From NCBI GenBank assembly GCA_964429575.1, contig CAYSCX010000030.1, positions 1 through 29,787 on the forward strand: a DNA stretch of 29,787 nt, written 5' to 3'. The stretch's first letter is position 1. Each line of letters opens with the position of its first letter. Made by a program: the position numbers and the translations under genes. The notes beneath the pieces were generated by a model that was not told where the DNA came from, did no database searches, and was given only the letters and a program-made list of their open reading frames with translations. Origin of the DNA: CAYSCX01 sp964429575. Lineage in GTDB: Bacteria; Desulfobacterota; Binatia; Binatales; Binataceae. Positions 9,102-15,983 of this stretch are shown here, piece after piece.

Positions 9102-10283
9102 TTATCGGGCGCGCGATCGGAGCTTGTCGCTGAGCTTCGACAGCCGCTGCGCCGCGCGCGCCAGCGTCTCGTCACTTTTCGAGAATGTGAACCGGACCAT
9201 TTGCCGGCCCAACTCCGCGCGATGGTAGAAGCTCGAGCCCGGCACCGATGCGACTCCGACTTCGTCGAGCAGGAAACCCGCCGCTTCGTAATCGTCCTTG
9301 AAGCCCCAATGCCCGATGTCCGCGGTGATATAGTAGGCGCCTTGCGGTACACGACAGCGGAGCCCCGCCGCGGTGAGCGCGTCGAATAGTAGCGCGCGTT
9401 TGCGCGTATACATCGCGACCAGCTCCGCGTAAAACGACTCCGGCATCCGCAATGCGAACGCTCCCGCCTCTTGCAGCGGATGCGGCGCACCGACGGTCAG
9501 AAAGTCGTGCACCTTGCGGATCGCCGAGGTAAGCCGCTCGCAAGCGATTGTGTAAGCAAGCCGCCAGCCCGTGACCGAGTATGTCTTGGACAGGCCGCTG
9601 ATCGTGATGGTGCGGTCCGCCATGCCAGGGAGTGTCGCAATCGAGATGTGGCGCGCGCCGTCGTAGATGATGTGTTCGTAAATCTCGTCGGTGATGGCGA
9701 GCGTGTCGAACCGCTGGCATAGCGACGCAATCAGCTCCAGCTCCGCTCGCGCGAATACCTTGCCCGTCGGGTTGTGCGGCGTGTTGATGATGATCGCCTT
9801 GGTGCGCGCGCTGAATGCCGCCTCGAGCTCGTCAGGGTCAATTGAATAGTCCGCGCCGTGCAATGCGACATAGTGCGCAGTTGCGCCGGCAAGAATCGTG
9901 TCGGGACCGTAATTCTCGTAGAACGGCTCGAAGATTATGATCTCGTCGCCGGGATTGATTACCGCGAGGAGGCTCGCGACCATCGCTTCGGTCGCCCCGC
10001 AGGTCACCGTGAGGTGCAGGTCGGGATCGCAGACGATTCCATTGTACGCGCGAGCCTTCTCTGCGATTGCGCGGCGGAAATTGGGCGACCCGTGCGTGAG
10101 CGCGTACTGATTGTAGTCTTCGTCGATAGCCCGCTTGGCCGCCTCCTTGAGTTCCAACGGAGCGGGAAAGTCGGGGAATCCCTGAGCCAGGTTCACGGCG
10201 CCGCTTTGGAGCGCGCGCCGCGTCATCTCGCGGATTACCGACTCGGTGAACAGGCTTGTCTTGCGGGATATATCAGTCGGCAT
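9102..10283 (-). CDS. PLP-dependent class I/II aminotransferase
   Basis: This 393-residue fold-type I aminotransferase has the full set of family marks: G-F-P-D-F-P substrate-loop motif near 35-40, Y-x-x-x-x-G-S-P-N-F-R near 60-70, N171-P-T-G, D199-E-I-Y202, the PLP lysine K233 in SGLSKTYSVTGWR, and R-F-T-F-S-K near the C-terminus. The sequence is closest in feel to the kynurenine/methionine/aspartate aminotransferase group; the substrate cannot be fixed. It is cytosolic and of normal length. No Shine-Dalgarno precedes the ATG, but a -10-like TAGACT lies 9 bases upstream on the coding strand (10293-10298), which suggests a very short leader. It is convergent with the DUF983 gene. Confidence 0.92.
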   Translation of the reverse strand: MPTDISRKTSLFTESVIREMTRRALQSGAVNLAQGFPDFPAPLELKEAAKRAIDEDYNQYALTHGSPNFRRAIAEKARAYNGIVCDPDLHLTVTCGATEAMVASLLAVINPGDEIIIFEPFYENYGPDTILAGATAHYVALHGADYSIDPDELEAAFSARTKAIIINTPHNPTGKVFARAELELIASLCQRFDTLAITDEIYEHIIYDGARHISIATLPGMADRTITISGLSKTYSVTGWRLAYTIACERLTSAIRKVHDFLTVGAPHPLQEAGAFALRMPESFYAELVAMYTRKRALLFDALTAAGLRCRVPQGAYYITADIGHWGFKDDYEAAGFLLDEVGVASVPGSSFYHRAELGRQMVRFTFSKSDETLARAAQRLSKLSDKLRSRAR

Positions 10284-10292
10284 CGGCCGGTC

Positions 10293-10298
10293 AGTCTA
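10293..10298 (-). promoter_or_regulatory. Possible -10 element of the aminotransferase gene
   Basis: On the minus strand the hexamer TAGACT lies 9 bases upstream of the aminotransferase ATG, which has no Shine-Dalgarno. Initiation about 7 bases downstream of it would give a leader of only one to three bases. No good -35 is seen. Inference from sequence pattern only. Confidence 0.3.
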
Positions 10299-10371
10299 CG
10301 CGCCGGCCGGCCGCGGAAACAACGTCGGAATCTCAAGTGGCGCATCCCGGGGCGCGACCGCGCGGTGTCGC

Positions 10372-10587
10372 TCAACTCTTGCCCTTTTTCTGCGCACCCT
10401 CTTCGAGCAGCCCCTGGCCCTGCCGCAGCCTCCACTCGTCGATTACTTCGACGTTAAATCGCCAATCGCTACCAATCTTGAAGCCGGGCAGTTGGCCCTT
10501 TTTGAGCAGCCGGTAAATCGTCGAGCGGTGGACGCGCAAATACTCGGCCAACTCGTTGACGGTCATTACTTTGGTGGGCGACGCCAT
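10372..10587 (-). CDS. Small excisionase-family (MerR-like) helix-turn-helix protein
   Basis: The 71-residue protein is essentially one winged HTH domain: M-T-V-N-E-L-A-E-Y-L-R-V, then H-R-S-T-I-Y-R-L-L-K-K-G-Q-L-P-G-F-K-I-G, then D-W-R-F. This is the HTH_17/excisionase pattern. Such proteins act as excisionases of mobile elements or as small transcription regulators; no integrase gene is present here, so the role is open. Translation could start at 10587 or at the in-frame ATG at 10566, where the domain proper begins; neither has a strong Shine-Dalgarno. The start at 10587 is only seven bases from the end of a repeat element (10595-10755), so the native upstream control region has probably been displaced. 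The C-terminus is Lys-rich. Confidence 0.82.
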   Translation of the reverse strand: MASPTKVMTVNELAEYLRVHRSTIYRLLKKGQLPGFKIGSDWRFNVEVIDEWRLRQGQGLLEEGAQKKGKS

Positions 10588-10596
10588 CGCAATCTT

Positions 10597-10633
10597 AGCA
10601 GCCTGTTGAAAAAGGCATTTTCAACAGCCTGCT
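10597..10633. repeat. Terminal hairpin of copy A
   Basis: Arms 10597-10612 (AGCAGCCTGTTGAAAA) and 10618-10633 are inverted repeats matching at 15 of 16 positions around a five-base loop. It is the stem at one end of the repeat element and corresponds to the perfect 14 bp stem at 25944-25976 in the second copy. Confidence 0.85.
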
Positions 10634-10690
10634 CCCTCTCTCGCCTCTCCCCCGGAGGGGGAGAAGATTAGGAAGGCAGCCGACTTTCAG

Positions 10691-10752
10691 GCAGGGTGTT
10701 GAGGTCAAATTCGTTGGCAGCTTGGAACTCGCGGCTTTTCTCAACACCCTGC
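10691..10752. repeat. Long-loop inverted repeat of copy A
   Basis: Perfect 13 bp arms, 10691-10703 (GCAGGGTGTTGAG) and 10740-10752, enclose 36 bases. This is the first stem of the element when read on the minus strand; the second copy keeps a diverged version (GGGGTGTTGAG with CTCAAGACTC). Confidence 0.85.
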
Positions 10753-10867
10753 TAGGCTTCTCGTATGACTTCCAACCCTATCAAATTTAGTATTCAGGTA
10801 TCACGTATGCGGATAGATTAACAGACCTTAAGCATGGATTAGTTTTAGCCACTCCAACACATCCAAT

Positions 10868-10877
10868 TAGTATACTA
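10868..10877. promoter_or_regulatory. Palindrome TAGTATACTA in AT-rich island
   Basis: A perfect ten-base palindrome in the AT-rich island. It also contains TATACT, a -10-like hexamer, on both strands, but no matching -35 at 16-18 bases is seen on either. A protein binding site is possible; unproven. Confidence 0.2.
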
Positions 10878-11082
10878 GTGTCGAATTTTACGCCATATGG
10901 GAGTGAAAATTTGACAACCGGCCGCTCGGCGGCATTCATTCGCCAATTCGCAGCGACACACCCGAGGCGTTGCCGGTCTTCTACCCTGCTAGGACGTTGA
11001 ACGCGCGATTTCAACCGCCGGCGATCGGAAAGTGGACGCGTATCCCCGGCTTGACGAGGCGAGCCGCTTGTTCGGTTGAATT

Positions 11083-11098
11083 TTACCGCGAGCGGTAA
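11083..11098. repeat. Inverted repeat TTACCGC-GA-GCGGTAA
   Basis: Perfect seven-base arms around a two-base centre, located 172 bases before the start of the hypothetical gene at 11270. The size suits a dimeric regulator operator, but there is no T-run for a terminator and no evidence of use. Confidence 0.3.
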
Positions 11099-11269
11099 TG
11101 TTCCTGCCAGTTCATGGGTGATTGCTCGCTCGTCGAGGTGGCGCGCTGCCAATCAAGCCTGCGCGCCCACTAACAGAGCGTCGCGAAGCTTGTCCATTGG
11201 CAAATGCGCCGGTACGGTGAGCAAACGTGACGTCGGCGCGATGCATACGAGCGATCCTGCGAACTCTTC

Positions 11270-11866
11270 ATGCTTGTTCCTGAAGGCGAGTACCGCTACG
11301 AGATTCGCCACGGCGCCGAAGTCACCGCGCAGGAGCAGGCAACACTTACGAGCACGCGGATGATTGGCGTGAGGCGCGGGGCGTTCGCCACGGATCGTCA
11401 CGAGGTCGAGACGGAGCTGGACAGCGCGGGCGTCGTGCGGAAGTGCACGGTGCGCTCTCATCGCGGGCTGTTCGTGCGTTCCGCGAGTTATGAGGTGGCT
11501 GACGATGTCCTGCGTGGCAGTGTGAGCGCGGGCGCGGGGAGCAGTTCCGTCGAGGCGAAGCTCGGGCGCTTTCGCGAGATCGACGCGGACCTGGTGATCA
11601 TGAAGGCGATAATCATCGCGCACATCCGCGCGCGCGCAGCGGCGCGCTTCACCGGGCGCGTCACGACGATTGACGCCGCGACGCTGGTCGCGGCGTCGCC
11701 GAAGCAAACCTACCGGCAGCGCGCGAGTGACGCGCACCGCTGGTTGTTCGAGCCGCACATGGGCGAGTCGGAAGAAATCGAAATCGACGATGAGGGTCGA
11801 ATCGTTTGCCGCCGCGACAGCCGCGGCAACGAGACGCGGCTGGTGTTGTTCACACCGCTCTGGTGA
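11270..11866 (+). CDS. Conserved-looking hypothetical protein
   Basis: The 198-residue protein is not recognised. It has no signal peptide or membrane helix. The N-terminal half alternates short beta-type stretches (E-G-E-Y-R-Y-E-I, T-R-M-I-G-V-R-R, H-E-V-E-T-E-L-D), faintly recalling DUF3108-like beta-barrel proteins, then comes an Ile/Ala-rich helix near residues 105-125 and an acidic C-terminus. The codon pattern is like that of its neighbours, which supports it as a real gene. No Shine-Dalgarno precedes the ATG at 11270, so the start is uncertain. It is convergent with the bactofilin gene with a 12-base gap. Confidence 0.55.
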   Translation: MLVPEGEYRYEIRHGAEVTAQEQATLTSTRMIGVRRGAFATDRHEVETELDSAGVVRKCTVRSHRGLFVRSASYEVADDVLRGSVSAGAGSSSVEAKLGRFREIDADLVIMKAIIIAHIRARAAARFTGRVTTIDAATLVAASPKQTYRQRASDAHRWLFEPHMGESEEIEIDDEGRIVCRRDSRGNETRLVLFTPLW

Positions 11867-11878
11867 TCGGCGCCGCCA

Positions 11879-12226
11879 CTACTCCGCAGCGCGATTCTTG
11901 AGCATCCGGCAATCGCCGTCGAAGTGCGCGCCTTCGTTGAGAACGAAGATGGAGGTCGTAGCCGTGCACTCGACGCGCGCGGTCGCGAGCAACTCCAGCC
12001 GATCGCGCGCCGTCACTTCGCCGCTGAAGGTGCCCGCGATGACGACCCGCGCCGCGTCGATGCGCGCGCTGACCACGGCGCTTTGCGCTATCAGAACTTC
12101 GTCGCCGGTAATCTCACCGTCAGCCTCGCCCTCGATTCTGACCGGTCCGCGAAAGATGAGTTTGCCCGACGCTTTTGAGCCGCGCGCGATGCGCGACTCG
12201 CCGGCGGTTTCTTCGATTGCTGGCAT
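11879..12226 (-). CDS. Bactofilin (polymer-forming cytoskeletal protein)
   Basis: The 115-residue protein is nearly all bactofilin domain: a short flexible N-terminus, then right-handed beta-helix repeats with regularly spaced Gly and hydrophobic residues (G-K-L-I-F-R-G-P-V-R-I-E-G-E-A-D-G-E-I, V-V-I-A-G-T-F-S-G-E-V), ending in G-A-H-F-D-G-D-C-R-M, the usual bactofilin tail. Bactofilins polymerise into filaments without nucleotide and scaffold envelope or shape-determining proteins. The start at 12226 is preferred over the upstream in-frame ATG at 12286 because GGAAAGG lies just upstream on the coding strand and the domain begins soon after. The gene diverges from the phosphatase-superfamily gene across about 130 bases. 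No peptidoglycan hydrolase neighbour, as seen for some bactofilins, is present. Confidence 0.88.
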   Translation of the reverse strand: MPAIEETAGESRIARGSKASGKLIFRGPVRIEGEADGEITGDEVLIAQSAVVSARIDAARVVIAGTFSGEVTARDRLELLATARVECTATTSIFVLNEGAHFDGDCRMLKNRAAE

Positions 12227-12280
12227 TGCTGATTTGCCTTTCCCGCAAGGGCCTTCCACTATTACGGCGGAACGGGCGCT

Positions 12281-12292
12281 GCGCAATTGCGC
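12281..12292. promoter_or_regulatory. Palindrome GCGCAATTGCGC in divergent promoter region
   Basis: A perfect 12-base palindrome between the divergent bactofilin and phosphatase-superfamily genes. A -35-like TTGACG follows at 12297-12302 on the plus strand, but a matching -10 is weak. It could be an operator; inference only. Confidence 0.25.
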
Positions 12293-12356
12293 GCAGTTGA
12301 CGAATCGTTGCGTGCGCGTTCTGCTTTAGCAATCATCACGCGGGAGCCAAGCACTC

Positions 12357-14252
12357 ATGAAGCGCGAGCACGGACCTGAACGTTCGGGCGGGCAGGGCCT
12401 GGATGCGAATCAATACGAGTCGGGCGACCGCACGATTCTGAGTCTGCTCAGCGAATCACCCGCCGCGGAGCAGTCCGATCTCGTCTCAACCTGGCGCGAC
12501 GGCGCGTACGAGGTGTGGTCGCGCCGCGGGATGGTGCGTTTCAAGCGCTACGCGGACGAATCGGGCGCGCTCAGCTTCGACGTCATTGAGCAGATCGGCG
12601 AGAACCCGGTCGCGAATCAGGACCCCTACGCCGTCTCGACGCTCGATGAAGAACTTGCGGCGGCCGCGCGCAGCGGCAATCCGGGCAACGATCCCAACTA
12701 CGCGTACATCGAGCCGCAGGCGCTCAGCCATCCCTACGCGTACGAGCGCATCGCGCAGATATTCGACAGCCCGCGCGGGCCGGACCTCATGGTGAGCCCC
12801 AAGGCGTTCGCATTCGGAATCCAGCCGGGACAGCACGGCGCGTTGGATGTTGTGCAGTCGCGCGCACCGCTGGTGTTCAGCGGACCGGGCGTGCGCGCCG
12901 GAGTGCATCAGGTTGCGGCGCGGCAGGTGGACGTCGCACCGACCATCGCGCACCTGATGGGGTTTCCCGTTTCGGAGGGTGCCGGACCGCACGGCGGAAA
13001 ATCGCAGGTCTATCTGCGCCGCCAGGACGGCCGCGTGTTGAATGAGATTCTCGAAAACAGCGGCGCGCGCCCATCGCGAGTTTACCTCGCGCTGTTCGAC
13101 GGGCTCTCGCACTCCGAACTCATCTATCACCTGCTGCGCAATCCCGCGGCGATACCGAACTTCGCGTGGCTGGTGGGGCGGGGCGCGATGCTCTCGCACG
13201 GCTCGATCGTGAATTTCCCCAGCATCACGTGGCCGAGCCATTCGACGATTCTGACGGGCGCATGGTGCGGCCATCACGACATCGTCAACCCGACCTTTCA
13301 CATCCGCGAGCGTCGCGAGACGGTTCCCATCCAGGGACGAATTTTCGAGACTGAACGCTACCTGAACTCCGACGTTGAGACGCTCTATGAACTGTTCAAG
13401 CGCTCGTGCGGACCGGGCGCGGTAACCGCGTCGATACATGAACCGCAGGGGCGTGGCGCGGACCACGCTGCGTTCGAGCGGCGCATCGTCGGCGACAAGG
13501 CACGGCTCAAGGAAATCACCGCGACGCTGATGGACGACATCAGTCCGCGTTGGATGGCCGACAACAAGCCGGGGATGCATCGCGAGGAGGTCGTCGATTT
13601 GCGCGGCCTCGCGCAGGTGCTGCACCTCTTCGAGCATTGCGGCGAGCGCGTGCCGGTGTTCGTCGCGCACGAATTCGTCCTGACCGACGGCGCCGGCCAT
13701 GACTACGGACCGCATCACGAGGGACTCCGCGAATCGCTTTACCGCACCGACCGGCGGCTCGGCACGGTGCTCGACATGTTGCGCAAACGCAATCTGCTGG
13801 ATTCGACCCTGTTCGTGCTCACGTCGGACCATGGGATGGCGGCGCAGCGCATCGAGCTTGCGGCAAACCCGGCGCGCGAACCTGAAAAGGCGGGCATCAA
13901 GGGCGTGTTCGCGGAGCCGATAATTTATCTTCGCGACCTCGCGGTGGAATGTGAGCGCACTCGCGACGGGCGCAACTTGCGCATCGCGGTGCTCGACAAT
14001 GATCCCGCGCGCGACGGCGAGCGGCCGCCGGTCGAAGGCGCGCACATCACTGTTGTCGGACGTGGCGACCGCGTGCTCGGCGAGGCGGCCACACTCGGCA
14101 CCGGCACGGCGGCGTTCGCGACTCCTGCGGATCTTCGCGACGAAGAGATCACGGTGCGCGTCGAGCATCCCGAGTTCAACCGCCGCAATCTTCGCGCGGA
14201 CGGCGCCGCGCTTGGACCGGACGTGCGCCGCATCCTCTACGGCAACCGCTGA
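12357..14252 (+). CDS. Alkaline-phosphatase-superfamily phosphodiesterase, apparently circularly permuted
   Basis: The 631-residue protein has one set of superfamily metal ligands but in unusual order. Residues 120-205 read like the normal C-terminal end of the fold (G-Q-H160-G, P-L-V-F-S-G-P-G-V-R, R-Q-V-D-V-A-P-T-I-A). The normal N-terminal part follows: F-D248-G, nucleophile candidate T291 in S-I-T-W-P-S-H-S, D444-G-A-G-H448-D-Y-G, and S-D491-H492-G-M. After about residue 510 comes a beta-rich tail with no G-x-H-G motif. It therefore looks like a circular permutation of a type I phosphodiesterase/nucleotide pyrophosphatase domain. There is no signal peptide, so it should be cytosolic. GGGAG at 12342 supports the ATG. 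The substrate (phosphodiester, phosphomonoester or sulfate) is unknown. Confidence 0.8.
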   Translation: MKREHGPERSGGQGLDANQYESGDRTILSLLSESPAAEQSDLVSTWRDGAYEVWSRRGMVRFKRYADESGALSFDVIEQIGENPVANQDPYAVSTLDEELAAAARSGNPGNDPNYAYIEPQALSHPYAYERIAQIFDSPRGPDLMVSPKAFAFGIQPGQHGALDVVQSRAPLVFSGPGVRAGVHQVAARQVDVAPTIAHLMGFPVSEGAGPHGGKSQVYLRRQDGRVLNEILENSGARPSRVYLALFDGLSHSELIYHLLRNPAAIPNFAWLVGRGAMLSHGSIVNFPSITWPSHSTILTGAWCGHHDIVNPTFHIRERRETVPIQGRIFETERYLNSDVETLYELFKRSCGPGAVTASIHEPQGRGADHAAFERRIVGDKARLKEITATLMDDISPRWMADNKPGMHREEVVDLRGLAQVLHLFEHCGERVPVFVAHEFVLTDGAGHDYGPHHEGLRESLYRTDRRLGTVLDMLRKRNLLDSTLFVLTSDHGMAAQRIELAANPAREPEKAGIKGVFAEPIIYLRDLAVECERTRDGRNLRIAVLDNDPARDGERPPVEGAHITVVGRGDRVLGEAATLGTGTAAFATPADLRDEEITVRVEHPEFNRRNLRADGAALGPDVRRILYGNR

Positions 14253-14269
14253 CGACGCGCGGTGCATGG

Positions 14270-14275
14270 TACACT
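14270..14275 (+). promoter_or_regulatory. Possible -10 element giving a leaderless SDR transcript
   Basis: TACACT sits six bases upstream of the SDR ATG at 14282, which has no Shine-Dalgarno. A TAnnnT hexamer at this distance is the known hallmark of leaderless transcription. A CTGACG at 14249 is a possible but poorly spaced -35 (15 bases). Confidence 0.4.
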
Positions 14276-14281
14276 CCGCCC

Positions 14282-15061
14282 ATGTTCAGACTTGACGGCA
14301 AGTTCGCGCTCGTGACCGGCGGTACGCGCGGGCTCGGCCGCGCGATATCGCTCGCGCTCGCAGGTCTCGGTGCGACGGTCGCGATGAACTATCGCCGCGA
14401 TGAAGCGTCGGCGTCACGTACGCTTGATGAGGTTCGCGCGATCGCGCCGAAGTCGATCCTGCTCAAGGCCGATCTGGAGGACGACGCGCAGGTGCGCGCG
14501 ATGGTGGGGGAAGCCGCGCGGGCGTTCGGACGCATCGACATTCTAATCGCCAATGCGGCCGCGACAGCATTCAAGCCGCTGCTCGACTCGAAGACCCACA
14601 ACCTCGCGCGCACGTTCAATCTGAGCGTCGGGGGATTCCTCGCGGCAGTTCAGGAAGCCTCCAAGGTGATGGGCGACGGCGGACGCATCTTGATGATCTC
14701 CGGCATCGACTCGGCGCGTTACCTGCCCGGACATGGCGTACTCGGCGCCGCGAAGTCCGCGCTGGAAAGCATGGTGCGAGATTTCGCATTCGAGCTTGGG
14801 CCGCGCGCAATCACCGTTAACGGGATGAACGTCGGCTACATGGATACCGACTCGGCCCACATCTACGCGCGCTACGTGGGCGTGACATTCGAAGAGTTCA
14901 GCCGCCGCGCCTCGGAACGATCGGCGCTCAGGCGGCTGCCTGCGCTGGAGGAGATCGCGGCGGTCGCGTGCTTCATTTGCTCGCCGGCCGCGAGCTATCT
15001 GACCGCGCAGACCGTCCTCGTCGACGGCGGTCTGCTCCTGAGTTTTCCGCTCGGTTCATGA
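14282..15061 (+). CDS. FabL-like short-chain dehydrogenase with His at the catalytic Tyr position
   Basis: The 259-residue Rossmann protein has the cofactor motif V-T-G-G-T-R-G-L-G-R (residues 11-20), a Tyr-Arg-Arg (37-39) after the second strand suggesting NADP(H), N91-A-A-A, and S140. The segment S-x-x-x-A-R-Y-L-P-G-H151-G-V-L-G-A-A-K158 aligns with FabL-type enoyl-ACP reductases, which use Tyr-x6-Lys rather than Tyr-x3-Lys; here the Tyr position is His (CAT codon). The later motif M-D-T-D also matches FabL. Residue K158-4 is Leu, so there is no classical Tyr either. Activity is thus uncertain. It may be an altered enoyl or carbonyl reductase or a non-catalytic member. The stop overlaps the next gene's start by four bases (ATGA). 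Confidence 0.8.
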   Translation: MFRLDGKFALVTGGTRGLGRAISLALAGLGATVAMNYRRDEASASRTLDEVRAIAPKSILLKADLEDDAQVRAMVGEAARAFGRIDILIANAAATAFKPLLDSKTHNLARTFNLSVGGFLAAVQEASKVMGDGGRILMISGIDSARYLPGHGVLGAAKSALESMVRDFAFELGPRAITVNGMNVGYMDTDSAHIYARYVGVTFEEFSRRASERSALRRLPALEEIAAVACFICSPAASYLTAQTVLVDGGLLLSFPLGS

Positions 15062-15492
15062 CGGAAGGCAAAACGATTCGGCGCGCGCGCGAAGCCGACA
15101 CGGCTTCTGTGCTCGCGCTCTGGCGCGAATCCGAGGCGTCGCCGACGGTGACTGACGACTCCGACACCATCGCGCAGGTGCTATGCGACGACCACGCGGC
15201 TCTATTCGTCGCCGAAGACACAGAACGAGTGGTCGGCACCGTGATCGCGGGTTTCGACGGCTGGCGGGGCAGCATCTACCGGCTTGCGGTGGCGCCGTCG
15301 CATCGACGGCGCGGAATCGCGGCGGCGCTGGTGCGCGAGGCCGAGTCTGCATTGTTCGCGATGGGCGCGCGGCGAATCACCGCGATCGTCGAAAGCGATC
15401 ATCCATGGGCGGTCGCATTCTGGGATGCGATGTCGCGCCACGGATTCGAGCGCGACCCGCTCAAGATTCGTTACATTCGCAACCGCCCGTAG
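15058..15492 (+). CDS. GNAT family N-acetyltransferase
   Basis: The 144-residue cytosolic protein is a single GNAT domain: I-R-R-A-R-E-A-D start, acetyl-CoA pyrophosphate loop in V-A-P-S-H-R-R-R-G-I-A-A-A-L (Q/R-x-x-G-x-A type, about residues 81-94), then a C-terminal A-V-A-F-W-D-A-M-S-R-H-G-F-E motif typical of RimI-like members. The acceptor substrate is unknown. The ATG at 15058 overlaps the SDR stop, suggesting translational coupling; an in-frame start upstream would lie inside the SDR gene. It is convergent with the VOC gene with only two bases between the stop codons. Confidence 0.88.
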   Translation: MTEGKTIRRAREADTASVLALWRESEASPTVTDDSDTIAQVLCDDHAALFVAEDTERVVGTVIAGFDGWRGSIYRLAVAPSHRRRGIAAALVREAESALFAMGARRITAIVESDHPWAVAFWDAMSRHGFERDPLKIRYIRNRP

Positions 15493-15494
15493 TT

Positions 15495-15944
15495 TCAGCT
15501 CTCGCTCTTGTGCAACGCGTCCGCAGCGTTCGCGACCGCGCGCCAACCGATCTCCGGGATATGGTTCATCTCGAGGCGCACGCCGTCGGGATCCTCGCAC
15601 AACACCGAGTAGTAGCCCGGCCAGAACGGACCCTCTTGCGGCGGATGTACGATCTTCGCGCCGATCTCGCGCAACACCGACGCGAACGAATCGACCTCTT
15701 CGCGGCTGCGCGCGCGAAACGACAGGTGATGGAGCCCGACGCGCCACTGCGAGAATCGATCGTTGTTCGGCGCCGAGTGCGCAATCACGAACATGTACTC
15801 GTCGGCCCACCATCCCGTCCACATCGGTCCGCGCGTGTAGCGGCGCATCCCGAGATGTCCGAGCACACGATCATAGAACTGCACGCACGCATCGAAGTTC
15901 GACACCACGAGCGCGATGTGCCCGAAGCCCGGAAAGTCATTCAT
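15495..15944 (-). CDS. VOC family (glyoxalase/dioxygenase-fold) protein
   Basis: The 149-residue protein has the two beta-alpha-beta-beta-beta modules of the vicinal oxygen chelate fold. Probable metal ligands are H9 in F-G-H-I-A-L-V-V, H72 or H73 in G-L-H-H-L-S-F, and E125 in V-R-L-E-M-N. The D-P-D-G-V-R-L-E motif is typical of glyoxalase/bleomycin-resistance-like members. The substrate is unknown. A clear GGAGG lies about eight bases before the ATG on the coding strand. It is convergent with the GNAT gene and followed upstream, on the same strand, by the DUF6081-like gene after 39 bases. Confidence 0.9.
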   Translation of the reverse strand: MNDFPGFGHIALVVSNFDACVQFYDRVLGHLGMRRYTRGPMWTGWWADEYMFVIAHSAPNNDRFSQWRVGLHHLSFRARSREEVDSFASVLREIGAKIVHPPQEGPFWPGYYSVLCEDPDGVRLEMNHIPEIGWRAVANAADALHKSES

Positions 15945-15983
15945 GTCGCGATCCTCCGCGCGTCGCGCGCGGCGGCCGGAATT

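Larger units (their letters stand above)
10595..10755 (-). mobile_element. CTAG-bounded three-hairpin element, copy A (161 bp)
   Basis: Read on the minus strand, the element starts CTAGCAGGGTGTTGAGAAAA and ends at CTAA; the other end, read inward from the plus strand, starts TTAGCAGCCTGTTGAAAAA, so the two ends are imperfect terminal inverted repeats. It encodes no protein. Three stems follow in order: a 13 bp stem with long loop (arms 10740-10752 and 10691-10703), a C/G-rich hairpin around 10648-10663, and a 16 bp stem with one mismatch and a five-base loop (10597-10612 with 10618-10633). A related element occurs at 25792-25979 in the opposite orientation. The structure resembles a MITE or large REP-type element moved in trans; no transposase is present in the window. 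TTAG/CTAG at the ends could be a target duplication or part of the terminal repeats. Confidence 0.75.
10588..11269. other. Gene-poor stretch: repeat element plus AT-rich island
   Basis: No convincing gene lies here. It holds a three-hairpin repeat element (10595-10755), then an island at 10761-10910 where I count 56 G or C in 150 bases (37%), far below the surrounding sequence. Open frames across the second half show no domain. Within the island are a ten-base perfect palindrome (10868-10877) and a short ATG frame at 10765; farther on is a 7+2+7 inverted repeat (11083-11098). The composition shift and the neighbouring excisionase-type gene are compatible with a scar of past insertion or deletion. 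Confidence 0.6.

Noticed and set aside
10372..10587. Excisionase as evidence for a prophage or integrative element
   Set aside because: No integrase, attachment-site duplication or phage gene is visible; this HTH type also occurs as a lone chromosomal regulator.
10787..11152. 121-codon minus-strand open frame in the gene-poor stretch
   Set aside because: It crosses both the AT-rich island and GC-rich sequence, has no domain or ribosome binding site, and shows no coding-like composition.
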